A DNA stretch of 64,000 bases from Bacteroidota bacterium (lineage in GTDB: Bacteria > Bacteroidota > JABWAT01). This document shows, piece after piece, positions 11,501 through 20,012 of the stretch. The position numbers and the translations under genes were made by a program. The stretch lies in assembly GCA_017303995.1 (NCBI GenBank), contig JAFLBE010000019.1, forward strand, positions 1-64,000, written 5' to 3'. The notes beneath the pieces were generated by a model. It ran no database searches. It was not told the DNA's origin and saw nothing but the letters and a program-made list of their open reading frames with translations. Position 1 is the stretch's first letter. Each line of letters begins with the position of its first letter.

Positions 11501-13666
11501 TACCTGCATGGAAGGTATCAAATCATCAGCACTGTAATAGCTTGTACTTGCATCACCGATAAGAAGTATATGAATTGGCGGTCTTTTCCAGCTCCTTACT
11601 GCGTAACGAATAAAATCACGTATGGCATACGGTGATTTTATTCCATTTGAAAATTCATCGTAAATATCAGAGACTGATGTTGTTAAAACCTGACGGCTTC
11701 TTCCTGAAAGCTTTTCATCATTTACTGATCTTGCATTTAAGATCAATTCTCGATATTCACTATATTGTTTTACTGGAGAAAAGCTACTCTGAGAAATCTC
11801 TTTTGACCAAAATTTATCTGCTGAAATGATGATCATAGATTCATCACGGTCACTATTTTTAAGAGTGGGATTTTCAGGAGTGAGTAAGACTGAAGGAGTT
11901 ACATACTGGATTGCTTCAGGTTTGATTTTTGCATCATCACTAAGTGCTATATATTCCGTTGAAACAGGATTAACAACATAATCCTGGAAAATGGCTCTGT
12001 AAAAACGAGATGAATTAGCTTCCTGACCAGGATAAGATTCAATACTAAAATTGGAAATCTTGCCAACACCTTTTTTATAGATTTCAATTTTTGAACCGGT
12101 AAACTCTTGAATGACGAACTGATAAAGATCGGCTGTTTTTCCATCAGGAATGCGAAAATCAAGGTAGTTATTTTTTGCTGTATACAGTCTGTAATATTCG
12201 ATTTCAATCCAATTCAAGGCGAACTGACGGGAGGCTGCAACGTTCGGAGAAAACGGGTCATAATTTTGGATAAAAATTGATGCATCTGAGCCACCCATAT
12301 AGGCAATAAAGGTAGAGGGTGGAACCTTATATTCAACAATATTTAATTCCTGCCCATTCCATTTATCGGTTCCAGATATTGGGAATCCAAGTGAAAGTGC
12401 TTTTTGGCGGGTTCCAATATCAACCTTAAGATTGTGTTCATTTGTAAATCCGGAACGCTTGGTATAGGTTATTCCATGAAGACCAAGTGTAATCTTTACA
12501 TCACTGAAACTCAATCCATCAGGAAACGGTATTGGTGTTGGGTAACTTGTTTGTTCATTTAATGCAATCTGATTCCAAAACCAATGATCCCTGAAATCCA
12601 CAGTTTTGGTTGTGTCTTTTTTTGATAAAGGTTCAAATACCTTATTCTGTTCAAAATGAACTTTGGAAAGAAAGGATTCACCAATAAGGTTCCTTGGATC
12701 ACCAAGTGAAATCGGTTCTTTCAATTCTCCTGAAATAACCCCAAGTCGGTTACCGCTAATTTCATCAGAATTTAAAACAAGGAAATAAACATTTTTGTTT
12801 GAGAATGGGTCAAAATAGGAATCCTTCATTGGATTTGAACGATTGATTATCAATTCATCGCAGAAAAACTCAATAAAATCTCCATCAGAAAAAAGACCAT
12901 CACCACCATCTGAAATCAGGATGGGTATTTCTTCCCCATTGTTATAGACTTTTATCCGGCGTGAATCTGTATTGTTGAAGTTTAACACATTACCCGGAAC
13001 GTTAAGATCAGAATAGAAAACTTTTGCTATACCAGTCTTTGATATGAGCAAACGAAAAACAATCCCTTTATTTTTATCGAATGAAGGAGTTGAGGATATA
13101 GACTTTTGCAAAACAGGTGATGGCTTCTGTTTAGTCTCAAATATGGAAAGGCCAGAAAGGACAACGGGAGGATTTGAACTTGAACCACCAGTTTCAAATT
13201 GGATATTAGAAATGAGGGTTAGCGTTTTTTGTGTTTGGATCCAGGGTCTTACAATAAAATGATAGTAAACATTCCCTCTGAAATTCAATTGCTTTACAGA
13301 CCAAACAGGAAAAGCAGCATTTGTAAACGGTACTTCTGAAAGGTCATGAACCATTTTTTTTTCAGTTCCGTCTAAAACCTGATCGGACTTTAACCCGGGT
13401 GAGTAACTTGTTTTAAACCAACCCTCTTTTGTAGCTGATTGTCTAATTGAACCCGGATCGTGGCTTAGGAAAAAACCAAAAGCCGGAACCTGATATTCAT
13501 CATCAAAAAAATAATTTTCTGAATTGAATACATCCGCCTGGTTCTCCCCGGATTCAAAAATAAGTACATTTTTCCCAGAATGGGATTCATACATTAAATT
13601 AACCTGAGCAAAACCACCAACGGCAAATACCACCAAATAAAAAGCAATTAAGGCATACTTTTTCAA
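8516..13666 (-). CDS. porU: T9SS sortase PorU-like protein (gingipain C25 peptidase domain)
   Basis: The 1716-residue exported protein carries a C25 gingipain-type caspase-fold domain, roughly residues 620-960. Candidate catalytic residues are His849 (FMGHGGGG) and Cys883 (SLTCYTGAF). A signal peptide lies at about residues 1-20. After the peptidase are several Ig/CARDB-like beta modules and a C-terminal FlgD/sorting-type domain (GGFPNPFQGYQIF, then GYPVATGVYFVKV). PorU removes C-terminal signals from T9SS cargo and attaches the cargo to the cell surface. This protein is longer than the roughly 1150 residues of Porphyromonas PorU. The neighbouring PorV-like gene supports the call. Confidence 0.85.
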   Translation of the reverse strand: MKKYALIAFYLVVFAVGGFAQVNLMYESHSGKNVLIFESGENQADVFNSENYFFDDEYQVPAFGFFLSHDPGSIRQSATKEGWFKTSYSPGLKSDQVLDGTEKKMVHDLSEVPFTNAAFPVWSVKQLNFRGNVYYHFIVRPWIQTQKTLTLISNIQFETGGSSSNPPVVLSGLSIFETKQKPSPVLQKSISSTPSFDKNKGIVFRLLISKTGIAKVFYSDLNVPGNVLNFNNTDSRRIKVYNNGEEIPILISDGGDGLFSDGDFIEFFCDELIINRSNPMKDSYFDPFSNKNVYFLVLNSDEISGNRLGVISGELKEPISLGDPRNLIGESFLSKVHFEQNKVFEPLSKKDTTKTVDFRDHWFWNQIALNEQTSYPTPIPFPDGLSFSDVKITLGLHGITYTKRSGFTNEHNLKVDIGTRQKALSLGFPISGTDKWNGQELNIVEYKVPPSTFIAYMGGSDASIFIQNYDPFSPNVAASRQFALNWIEIEYYRLYTAKNNYLDFRIPDGKTADLYQFVIQEFTGSKIEIYKKGVGKISNFSIESYPGQEANSSRFYRAIFQDYVVNPVSTEYIALSDDAKIKPEAIQYVTPSVLLTPENPTLKNSDRDESMIIISADKFWSKEISQSSFSPVKQYSEYRELILNARSVNDEKLSGRSRQVLTTSVSDIYDEFSNGIKSPYAIRDFIRYAVRSWKRPPIHILLIGDASTSYYSADDLIPSMQVQTVEYGSAASDPWYAMIDGDDIIPDIALGRIPAKTSDEIFAYLNKLKAYEADKNFNGWRNNSLFISGFEESFISDNDTLRNLSSKNYFTDVLHIKELVPGNDPFFGGKSQLINYLNKGQVVVNFMGHGGGGIWADRGLFDIPDVDRLAQSSKLSFVTSLTCYTGAFSEPGRVSLMEKMILTASKGSIGGLGSSGVGWKKNNRYLGESIFRYLLNPKYRNLTSGQLIDLAKFFYRIRYSDYVTYPFLIPNSQIHQYNFLGDPSVILNLPDEDISATLSSQLLGSTDSVKLAFQTEKIQNGTINVKFADRLNQDLFASSSGSFNLSNGSFSGSIPVPSGLKGKEGYLKYYVSDTESDGAGSIKFSYSNVLLNYVTSTDSLQSENNPLSLAVSLQSKVQLINGKITITIVDQVQDIGTLGKKANIGLVNSTAGNEGIIYSNEFDLTKNFNGLWVMTDTIPRNFVKNGYLYKYQVKVTDNSSQDYQFSGYYELKELPDVSAAPQIAGIGSEYYTNTSIGFYYDNGPKIGARVYNNSNLDIDKVRVRFFGGGVVSSDPPFFSGNVLRLGETTISLSRNSDKMVFIPIPPDTVMTPGSVYQLSVQVLADSSEGQREKSYTNNLSKPITIPFDLYEVGKNKRDIVKLPGLSLDFSKLSSESLALYIKKNGSTKINNQPKLNSVNIPELGESAFDLISFDPSVKENFPADVEVTFKYGPESGVASAISLFEFEIKSNKWLSIPTIEDTITKSITSTLKRFGTYRLFRMDDIDPPLVSVSVNGNNLVNNGIVPLKGNYTLVVQDDNGVSRRKESIFISVDGVPISSSDLAIPDTLADGNQMVLNFKQSLSPGNHFLSFSFQDANGNEVKTENLEFTASNKSDFIFYGGFPNPFQGYQIFTFLLNSVATRVQLKIYTVSGQQINKFDTKSATNPLSFFPDQNYTGLGIINVQSSESIFGYQEIFWNGTDLDGYPVATGVYFVKVIISFEDGKSSEKVFKSVRYN

Positions 13667-13781
13667 ATTATATCCTGATTAAAGTTCACCTGCAAGTTCT
13701 TGAAAACTTTACAGATGAACAAGGCAAAAATAAGGGTATAAGCCCACTTTTGTGGTGAGTTAAAACACAAAACCAGATTGT

Positions 13782-16700
13782 TTATTTTCCATGGCAAAGT
13801 TTATATTTCTTACCTGATCCACATGGGCATGGGTCATTTCTGCCAATCGTTTTATCAACCTGAACAGGGGCAACCTTTGCTCTAGGGGCAGCTTCCGGAT
13901 TTCTTTCGCTGGTTTGATTAATGGAATTTCCACTGCCGCCAATTGCCTGCACAGACTCATGGTTTGTTACCAATTGCCGTTTAATTCGTTGCAACTGTGC
14001 TCTTTCCTGAGTCATTTCAAGCATCTGTTGATTTGGAAATGCCTTATACACTAATTGAACAGTTTGTTCTGCAATCTGATCCATAAGTTGGGTAAACATA
14101 TTATAAGCTTCATGCTTGTATTCTATTAGAGGATCACGCTGGCCGTAGGCACGAAGACCAATTCCTTCTTTTAGATCATCAAGTTCACGCAAATGGTCAC
14201 GCCATTTTTCATCAATCACCTGAAGCACAACGGCTTTCTCAAGCAATTTCATGACATCTGTTGTGAGCATTTTCTCTTTCTCGTTGTAAAACTGATGAAC
14301 TGCATCAAATACACGCTCTTTAATTCCGTCCTCACCGACATCCGCAAGTTCCTGTGCAGAAAACTTGATGTGGATCAGCATATTTCTCATGAGAGATTCG
14401 CTCAATTCATCGAGGTGACCTTCCTGAATATATTCAGCTATCAGTTTTTCAACATAGGTTTCAGCCATTTCAAGAATATCAGCTTTTAGCCTCTGATCTT
14501 TTAGTGCTTCACGACGGCGTGAATAGATGATCTCACGCTGCTGATTCATCACATCATCATACTCGAGCAGACGTTTACGAATGGAAAAGTTGTTTTCTTC
14601 AACCTTTTTTTGTGCTCTTTCAATGGATTTCGTGACCATGGAATGTTGAATAACTTCGCCTTCTTCAATTCCCATACGATCCATAATACTGGCAATACGG
14701 TCACTACCAAACATTCTCATCAGATCATCTTCGAGGCTAACAAAGAATTGGGTTGCACCCGGATCACCCTGACGACCAGAACGACCACGTAGCTGACGGT
14801 CAATACGGCGTGATTCATGGCGCTCTGTACCAATAATCATAAGTCCGCCAGTATCAACAACACCTTCTCCCAGCTTAATATCTGTTCCACGGCCAGCCAT
14901 ATTGGTGGCAATGGTTACTGCGCCCTTTTGACCCGCACCTGCAACAATTTCAGCTTCACGTGCATGTTGTTTGGCATTTAATACGTTATGCGGGACATTA
15001 AGCCTTTTCATTGCACGGCTTAACATTTCAGAGATTTCAACAGAAGTAGTTCCCACAAGTACAGGACGGCCTTGTTCTCTCAATGCCTGAATTTCAGTAA
15101 TCAGTGCATTGTATTTTTCTTTCCGGGTTTTGTAGATCAGGTCTTCCCTGTCTTCACGGGTAATTGGTTTATTTGTGGGGATAACAACAACATCCAATTT
15201 GTAAATATCAAAAAACTCAGAAGCTTCAGTTTCGGCAGTTCCCGTCATTCCTGAAAGTTTCTTATATAAACGGAAATAATTCTGGATGGTAACAGTTGCA
15301 AAAGTTTGGGTATCACGTTCAACGGTAACACCTTCCTTTGCTTCAATCGCCTGATGAAGGCCGTCAGAATAACGGCGACCAGGAAGAATCCGACCGGTGA
15401 ATTCATCAACGATAAGAATTTTTCCATCCTGAATCACATATTCATTGTCGATTTCATATAAGGTATAGGCTTTAAGCAACTGACTTACAGTATGAATCCG
15501 GTCACTTCTGTCTGCATATTTGGATTGAAGTTCTTCTTTAATCGAAAGCCTCTGCTCTGCAATAAGACTTTCATCATTTTCGATTTTCGCAACTTCAGTT
15601 CCAATATCGGGAAGTAAGAAAAGGTCAGCATCACCCGATTGCTTGGCAAGAAATTCTCTGCCCTTATCAGTCAGGTTGATACTATGATTTTTTTCTTCTA
15701 TAGAGAAAAACAACTCATCATCAACGATATGCATGTGACGGGAATTTTCACGCATGTACTCATTTTCAGTCGCCTGCATGATTTTTTTGTTGCCCATCTC
15801 ACTCAACATTTTGATAAGACGTGCATTTTTAGGCATACCACGAAAAGCCCGGAAAATGGCAAGTCCACCTTCAGTTTGGTCACCTTCCTGCAGTGCTTTT
15901 TCGGCTTCAGTTAATAATTTGGCAATCAAAGCACTTTGGGCCTTATACAAAAGTTCAACCTGAGGTTTAAACTCTTCAAACTTTTGATCAGATTGTGGAA
16001 CGGGACCTGAAATGATGAGCGGTGTACGGGCCTCATCAATTAAAACGGAGTCAACCTCATCAATAATTGCAAAATTGAAAGCCCGGTGAACCATATCACC
16101 AGCTTCAATTGCCATATTGTCACGCAAATAATCGAAGCCAAATTCATTATTGGTACCGTAGGTGACATCTTTGGCATATTCTCTGACACGCTGCTCTGAT
16201 GTCATGGTATTAAGAATACAACCGACTTCAATTCCATGAAAAGCAAATACAGGCCCCATCCATTGACTATCCCGCTGTGCCAGGTAATCATTTACAGTAA
16301 CAACATGAACACCTTTTCCAGATAAGGCATTCAGGTAAATGGGGAGGGTTGAAACGAGTGTTTTACCTTCACCGGTTGCCATCTCAGCAATTTTACCCTG
16401 ATGGATAACGGCACCACCAATAAGCTGTACATCATAGGGAACCATATCCCATTTCATTTTATTGCCATTGACAGTGTACTCCAACCCTACCAACCGACGG
16501 CAGGTTTCTTTCACAACAGCAAAGGCCTTTGGCAATAAAAGAGCAAGCTGCTCTTCAATAACGTCATGAATATCTTTATCGAGTTGATTTAACTCATCCA
16601 TGATGTCCAGGCGTTCATCAATGGTGATATCTTCCTTCAGCTTTTCAATCAGCACAAGATTGTGATTTTCAAGCTCCTGTTTTGCTGAGGTGATTTGCTG

Positions 16701-16850
16701 CTTAAAAGTTTCAGTAAGACCACGCAATTCATCATCGGAAAGTGATTGAAGAAGTTCGTATTCACTATTTATTTCTGCAATGAGGGGATAAAGTTTTTGG
16801 AGATCTTTTTCATTTTTGCTGCCAAAAAGTTTGGCGAGTATTTTAAACAT
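13782..16850 (-). CDS. secA: Preprotein translocase ATPase SecA
   Basis: SecA drives Sec-dependent export across the inner membrane. The 1022 residues include Walker A MATGEGKT at 157-164, the DEAD-like motif IDEVDSVLIDEARTP, the NBD2 motifs GTTSVEISE and TNMAGRGTDIKLG, and RQLRGRSGRQGDPG. A C-terminal SEC-C zinc motif (DPCPCGSGKKYKLCHGK) binds SecB or ribosomes in other species. The length above 900 reflects the insert common in FCB-group SecA. It lies 115 nt upstream of porU, so the general and type IX export genes are adjacent. Confidence 0.98.
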   Translation of the reverse strand: MFKILAKLFGSKNEKDLQKLYPLIAEINSEYELLQSLSDDELRGLTETFKQQITSAKQELENHNLVLIEKLKEDITIDERLDIMDELNQLDKDIHDVIEEQLALLLPKAFAVVKETCRRLVGLEYTVNGNKMKWDMVPYDVQLIGGAVIHQGKIAEMATGEGKTLVSTLPIYLNALSGKGVHVVTVNDYLAQRDSQWMGPVFAFHGIEVGCILNTMTSEQRVREYAKDVTYGTNNEFGFDYLRDNMAIEAGDMVHRAFNFAIIDEVDSVLIDEARTPLIISGPVPQSDQKFEEFKPQVELLYKAQSALIAKLLTEAEKALQEGDQTEGGLAIFRAFRGMPKNARLIKMLSEMGNKKIMQATENEYMRENSRHMHIVDDELFFSIEEKNHSINLTDKGREFLAKQSGDADLFLLPDIGTEVAKIENDESLIAEQRLSIKEELQSKYADRSDRIHTVSQLLKAYTLYEIDNEYVIQDGKILIVDEFTGRILPGRRYSDGLHQAIEAKEGVTVERDTQTFATVTIQNYFRLYKKLSGMTGTAETEASEFFDIYKLDVVVIPTNKPITREDREDLIYKTRKEKYNALITEIQALREQGRPVLVGTTSVEISEMLSRAMKRLNVPHNVLNAKQHAREAEIVAGAGQKGAVTIATNMAGRGTDIKLGEGVVDTGGLMIIGTERHESRRIDRQLRGRSGRQGDPGATQFFVSLEDDLMRMFGSDRIASIMDRMGIEEGEVIQHSMVTKSIERAQKKVEENNFSIRKRLLEYDDVMNQQREIIYSRRREALKDQRLKADILEMAETYVEKLIAEYIQEGHLDELSESLMRNMLIHIKFSAQELADVGEDGIKERVFDAVHQFYNEKEKMLTTDVMKLLEKAVVLQVIDEKWRDHLRELDDLKEGIGLRAYGQRDPLIEYKHEAYNMFTQLMDQIAEQTVQLVYKAFPNQQMLEMTQERAQLQRIKRQLVTNHESVQAIGGSGNSINQTSERNPEAAPRAKVAPVQVDKTIGRNDPCPCGSGKKYKLCHGK

Positions 16851-17025
16851 GTTAATCCTGTGATTTCAAAATGACCTTAAAGATAGAACTTATATGCCTT
16901 TTATTCAATTTAAAGGCGGTTTTAGAGGTACTGATTTTGTCATTTACCTGTCATAACTACTTATTAATTAAGAAGAACGGAGTCAGGATTCAAATTATGT
17001 GCCAACTTTGGGCATTCCCATTTCC

Positions 17026-17057
17026 CTTGTTATCCCACAACATTTCTCCTAATTTTG
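17026..17057 (+). promoter_or_regulatory. Predicted promoter of the PorQ-like gene
   Basis: CTTG, 20 nt, then TAATTTTG matches the Bacteroidota-type promoter. Transcription would start near 17064, about 20 nt before the ATG at 17084. This argues against the earlier in-frame ATGs at 16871 and 16997, which lie upstream of the promoter. Confidence 0.55.
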
Positions 17058-17083
17058 CAGAAACAGTTTCCACAGGATTTCAA

Positions 17084-18028
17084 ATGACCCGTATTGCCCT
17101 CTTTTTTATTCTGGTTTTTTCTCCATTGACTCTTTCTGCCCAGGAAACCTGGCAATTTTTAAACTTACCTGTTAATGCAAAACAGTCAGCAGTTTCTGGT
17201 AGTACAGGTATTTATTCAAGAGAAAGTGATGCATTCACAGGAAATCCATCCTTTATTGGTAACGCATCTGCAAATGACCTTATTTTGAGTTATACATCTC
17301 ATCTCGCCGGGATAAAAAGCGGATCAAGCATTTTCGTTACTGACCTCCCCTACACTGGCAGAACAGGTTTTACGGTTCTTTATAATAATTACGGAGCGCT
17401 TACACGAACTGATGTTCTTGGAAATATTCATGGCGATTTTACACCTTCTGATCTGGTAATTGGGGCAACAATGTCATACGACATTGCGGATTCTATTCCA
17501 TTGGGCGCAACAATCAAGTGGGTTTCAAGTTCAATTGATACCTATTCCAGCTATGGTTTATCTTTTGACTTTGGTTCAAGATACTATTTGGGTGATACCG
17601 GGTGGCTGTTCACTTCAGTTTTAAAAAATGTAGGAAAACAGTTAAAAGTTTACCGGATAAAAGAGTCTCTTCCTACCCTTTTAAATATTGGAGCATTCAA
17701 AACCTTGAAATATATTCCACTTACACTTGGAGTTGAAGTTGAGGGACTAAATAATTATGCAGACAAAAAAGGCAGCCCGGTTGATTATTTAGTCGTTTCT
17801 GGCATGATGAAGCCAAATCAATCACTCACCCTGTTTGTTTCAAGTTATCTCGGACAAAGAAACAAATTAAAAACAAAGGGTGGAATCGATCTGTCTGGTA
17901 TTAATTTCGGTGGCAGTCTTAAGTTGAAATCTTTTTCAATTACTTATGCTTATTCAAACATGGGAATAATTGAAGGTATTCACAGAATTGATTTTGGAAT
18001 CAATATTGGCAAGTACCTCTCAAATTGA
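17084..18028 (+). CDS. porQ: T9SS PorQ-like outer-membrane protein
   Basis: From the chosen ATG the product is 314 residues with a clean signal peptide (MTRIALFFILVFSPLTLSAQ). The mature start, ETWQFLNLPVNAKQSAVSG, followed by FTGNPSFIG, matches the PorQ pattern ('FLNLP...A...LG' then 'NPA'). The rest is a beta barrel ending in IHRIDFGINIG. PorQ forms part of the T9SS attachment complex with PorU, PorV and PorZ. The start is supported by AGGA 8 nt upstream, the predicted promoter and the signal peptide; an upstream in-frame extension of 71 codons looks non-coding. Its 3' end overlaps the convergent folate ligase gene by 9 nt. Confidence 0.78.
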   Translation: MTRIALFFILVFSPLTLSAQETWQFLNLPVNAKQSAVSGSTGIYSRESDAFTGNPSFIGNASANDLILSYTSHLAGIKSGSSIFVTDLPYTGRTGFTVLYNNYGALTRTDVLGNIHGDFTPSDLVIGATMSYDIADSIPLGATIKWVSSSIDTYSSYGLSFDFGSRYYLGDTGWLFTSVLKNVGKQLKVYRIKESLPTLLNIGAFKTLKYIPLTLGVEVEGLNNYADKKGSPVDYLVVSGMMKPNQSLTLFVSSYLGQRNKLKTKGGIDLSGINFGGSLKLKSFSITYAYSNMGIIEGIHRIDFGINIGKYLSN

Positions 18029-18586
18029 ACTTTGGCATATATAAGAACCTGATTCAGTTATAATCCTGTTCATTTTTACATCCCAAATGTCTACCGGAAC
18101 AACAGGAAGCAACTGAAAATCAAAGCATAATCCTGCCAAAATGGTATCACTCCTAAGGTTACTTAAAAAGCCATCATAGTAACCTTTCCCCCACCCGATA
18201 CGATTTCCGTCCAAAGTGAAAGCAAGACCTGGAACAAGAACAAGTTCCGTTTCAACCAGATTTGAATCTTCTTCTGGCTGAATTAAACCAAATGGCCCTT
18301 CATTGAGATCACTTAAACTCTTAATTTTTCCATGTACAAGAGTTTTATTAGCAAGTATAACAGGTGCCCAAACCTCAATACCTCTTCTCAATGCCTCCAC
18401 AATTACAGGTAGCGTATTAATTTCACGCTTTTTTTGCATGCCAATAAAGACATGGATAGATTTGACATCATCAAAGTATTCAGTGATAACCTGATCAGTC
18501 ACTTTTTTGCACAAAGAAAGATACTGACTCAATTCAAGTTCCAGCCTTTTTGACTGAATTTCAATTCTCAAATCCTGTTTTGTCAT
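18020..18586 (-). CDS. 5-formyltetrahydrofolate cyclo-ligase
   Basis: The enzyme converts 5-formyl-THF to 5,10-methenyl-THF using ATP, returning stored folate to one-carbon metabolism. At 188 residues it has the usual size. The family signature is clear: LVPGLAFTLDGNRIGWGKGY, with GWGKGYYDGF at about residues 131-140 (ATP/folate site). The N-terminal basic helix (MTKQDLRIEIQSKR) is also typical. It is separated from frr by a strong terminator, so it is transcribed separately. Confidence 0.92.
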   Translation of the reverse strand: MTKQDLRIEIQSKRLELELSQYLSLCKKVTDQVITEYFDDVKSIHVFIGMQKKREINTLPVIVEALRRGIEVWAPVILANKTLVHGKIKSLSDLNEGPFGLIQPEEDSNLVETELVLVPGLAFTLDGNRIGWGKGYYDGFLSNLRSDTILAGLCFDFQLLPVVPVDIWDVKMNRIITESGSYICQSSI

Positions 18587-18601
18587 GATTCACCTAAAAG
18601 A

Positions 18602-18628
18602 AAAAACCCGGAGAGTATCCGGGTTTTT
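18602..18628 (-). terminator. Rho-independent terminator after frr
   Basis: An 11-bp perfect stem (AAAAACCCGGA / TCCGGGTTTTT) with a 5-nt loop and T-runs on both strands. It lies 28 nt past the frr stop and before the folate ligase start, so it should end the pyrH-frr transcript. Confidence 0.85.
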
Positions 18629-18656
18629 AAGATAAAAAGCAAAAGAAAGACTTCGA

Positions 18657-19217
18657 TCAAACTTCGAAAATATCTTTTTCTTTGGCCGCAACATGAACAT
18701 CAATGTCCTTGATGTACCTGTCTGTTAGTTTTTGAACTTCATCCTCAGCTGTTTTAAGTTCATCCTGAGTTATGTGCTTGTCTTTTTCAGATTTTTTAAG
18801 GTGTTCGTTTGCTTCCCTGCGGATATTCCGGATGGCAACCTTTGTCTCTTCGCCGTATTTCTTCACAATTTTAACCAAATCTTTACGGCGCTCTTCATTC
18901 AGAGGAGGAATTGGCAGCCGGATCAGCATACCATCATTTGCAGGATTTAGTCCAAGATTTGCTTCCCTGATTGCCCTTTCAATAGCAGCAATCATGTTTT
19001 TTTCCCAGGGTTGAATGGTGATCAACCTTGCTTCGGGTGTTGCGACAGTTGCCACCTGACTTACAGGCATAGGTGAACCATAATATTCCACCCTGACATT
19101 ATCCAGTAGAGACGGATTTGCACGGCCGGTTCTTACGGTATTAAATTCAAGCTCCATCGCATGGATGCTCTTGTGCATTTTTTCTTCAGCTTCTTTGATA
19201 ATTAATTTATAAGCCAT
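18657..19217 (-). CDS. frr: Ribosome recycling factor
   Basis: RRF splits post-termination ribosomes together with EF-G. The 186-residue length matches. Family stretches include ELNTVRTGRANPSLL-like MELEFNTVRTGRANPSLLDN, VATPEARLITIQPWEKNMI, GLNPANDGMLIRLPIPPLNE and ERRKDLVKIVKKYGEE. It lies 12 nt after pyrH, the conserved pyrH-frr pairing seen across bacteria, and is followed by a terminator. Confidence 0.98.
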   Translation of the reverse strand: MAYKLIIKEAEEKMHKSIHAMELEFNTVRTGRANPSLLDNVRVEYYGSPMPVSQVATVATPEARLITIQPWEKNMIAAIERAIREANLGLNPANDGMLIRLPIPPLNEERRKDLVKIVKKYGEETKVAIRNIRREANEHLKKSEKDKHITQDELKTAEDEVQKLTDRYIKDIDVHVAAKEKDIFEV

Positions 19218-19229
19218 TTTAACCTCAAA

Positions 19230-19958
19230 TTAAACAGGTAATGAAACAACAGAACCAATATTGTCGCCATGAAGAATCCGTTTTAAATTTCCGGCTTCAT
19301 TCATGTTAAATACAACGATAGGAAGTGAATTATCCTGACAGAGTGTAATTGCGGTAAGATCCATAACTCTAAGGTTTTTCTGAATCACATCATTATAACT
19401 GATGTAAGGAAACTTAAGTGCAGCAGGATTTTTTTCAGGATCAGAATCATAAATTCCATCAACCCGGGTTCCCTTAAATATGGCATCTGCTTCTATTTCA
19501 ACTGCTCTTAGAACAGCAGCTGTGTCAGTTGTGAAATACGGATTACCGGTTCCTGCGCCAAAAATAACAACTCTTCCCTTTTCAAGGTGACGAATTGCCC
19601 TCCTACGAATAAAAGGCTCAGCAATCTGCTCCATTTTAATAGCCGTCATCAAGCGGGTGAAAACACCTTTTCGTTCAAGCGCATCCTGCAAAGCCATTGA
19701 GTTGATAACTGTTGCCAGCATCCCCATATAATCGGCCTGAACACGATCCATTCCTTTTGCAGCTCCAGCCATTCCACGGAAAATATTTCCGCCACCAATG
19801 ACTACGGCTATTTCGACGCCCATTTCTTTTACAGCTTTAACTTCATCTGCAAAGTGTTCAAGAACGGTAGGATCAATACCAAAAGATTGATTTCCCATCA
19901 GGCTCTCGCCTGAAAGTTTAAGTAAAACCCGTTTGTATTTTAATTCACTCATTTTCAT
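19230..19958 (-). CDS. pyrH: UMP kinase
   Basis: PyrH phosphorylates UMP to UDP in pyrimidine synthesis. The 242-residue protein shows the amino-acid-kinase fold: [55 protein letters not shown] and the UMP-site region [13 protein letters not shown]. The start could be Met1 or Met3 ([10 protein letters not shown]). It lies downstream of tsf, with a hairpin terminator in the 54-nt gap, so part of its transcription may come from read-through or its own start. Confidence 0.97.
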   Translation of the reverse strand: MKMSELKYKRVLLKLSGESLMGNQSFGIDPTVLEHFADEVKAVKEMGVEIAVVIGGGNIFRGMAGAAKGMDRVQADYMGMLATVINSMALQDALERKGVFTRLMTAIKMEQIAEPFIRRRAIRHLEKGRVVIFGAGTGNPYFTTDTAAVLRAVEIEADAIFKGTRVDGIYDSDPEKNPAALKFPYISYNDVIQKNLRVMDLTAITLCQDNSLPIVVFNMNEAGNLKRILHGDNIGSVVSLPV

Positions 19959-19973
19959 AATTCCAAAGATAAA

Positions 19974-20003
19974 AAAAAAGGTCTCATTTCGGAGACCTTT
20001 TTT
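19974..20003 (-). terminator. Rho-independent terminator between tsf and pyrH
   Basis: GGTCTC and GAGACC, extended by A6/T6, form a 12-bp stem with a 6-nt loop and T-runs on either strand. It sits just past the tsf stop and probably ends or attenuates the rpsB-tsf transcript ahead of pyrH. Confidence 0.8.
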
Positions 20004-20012
20004 CAGTTTTTT

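Noticed and set aside
16871-17083. A 71-codon N-terminal extension of the PorQ-like protein
   Set aside because: A promoter match lies downstream of these codons, the signal peptide begins at the ATG at 17084, and the upstream residues show no protein-like conservation pattern.
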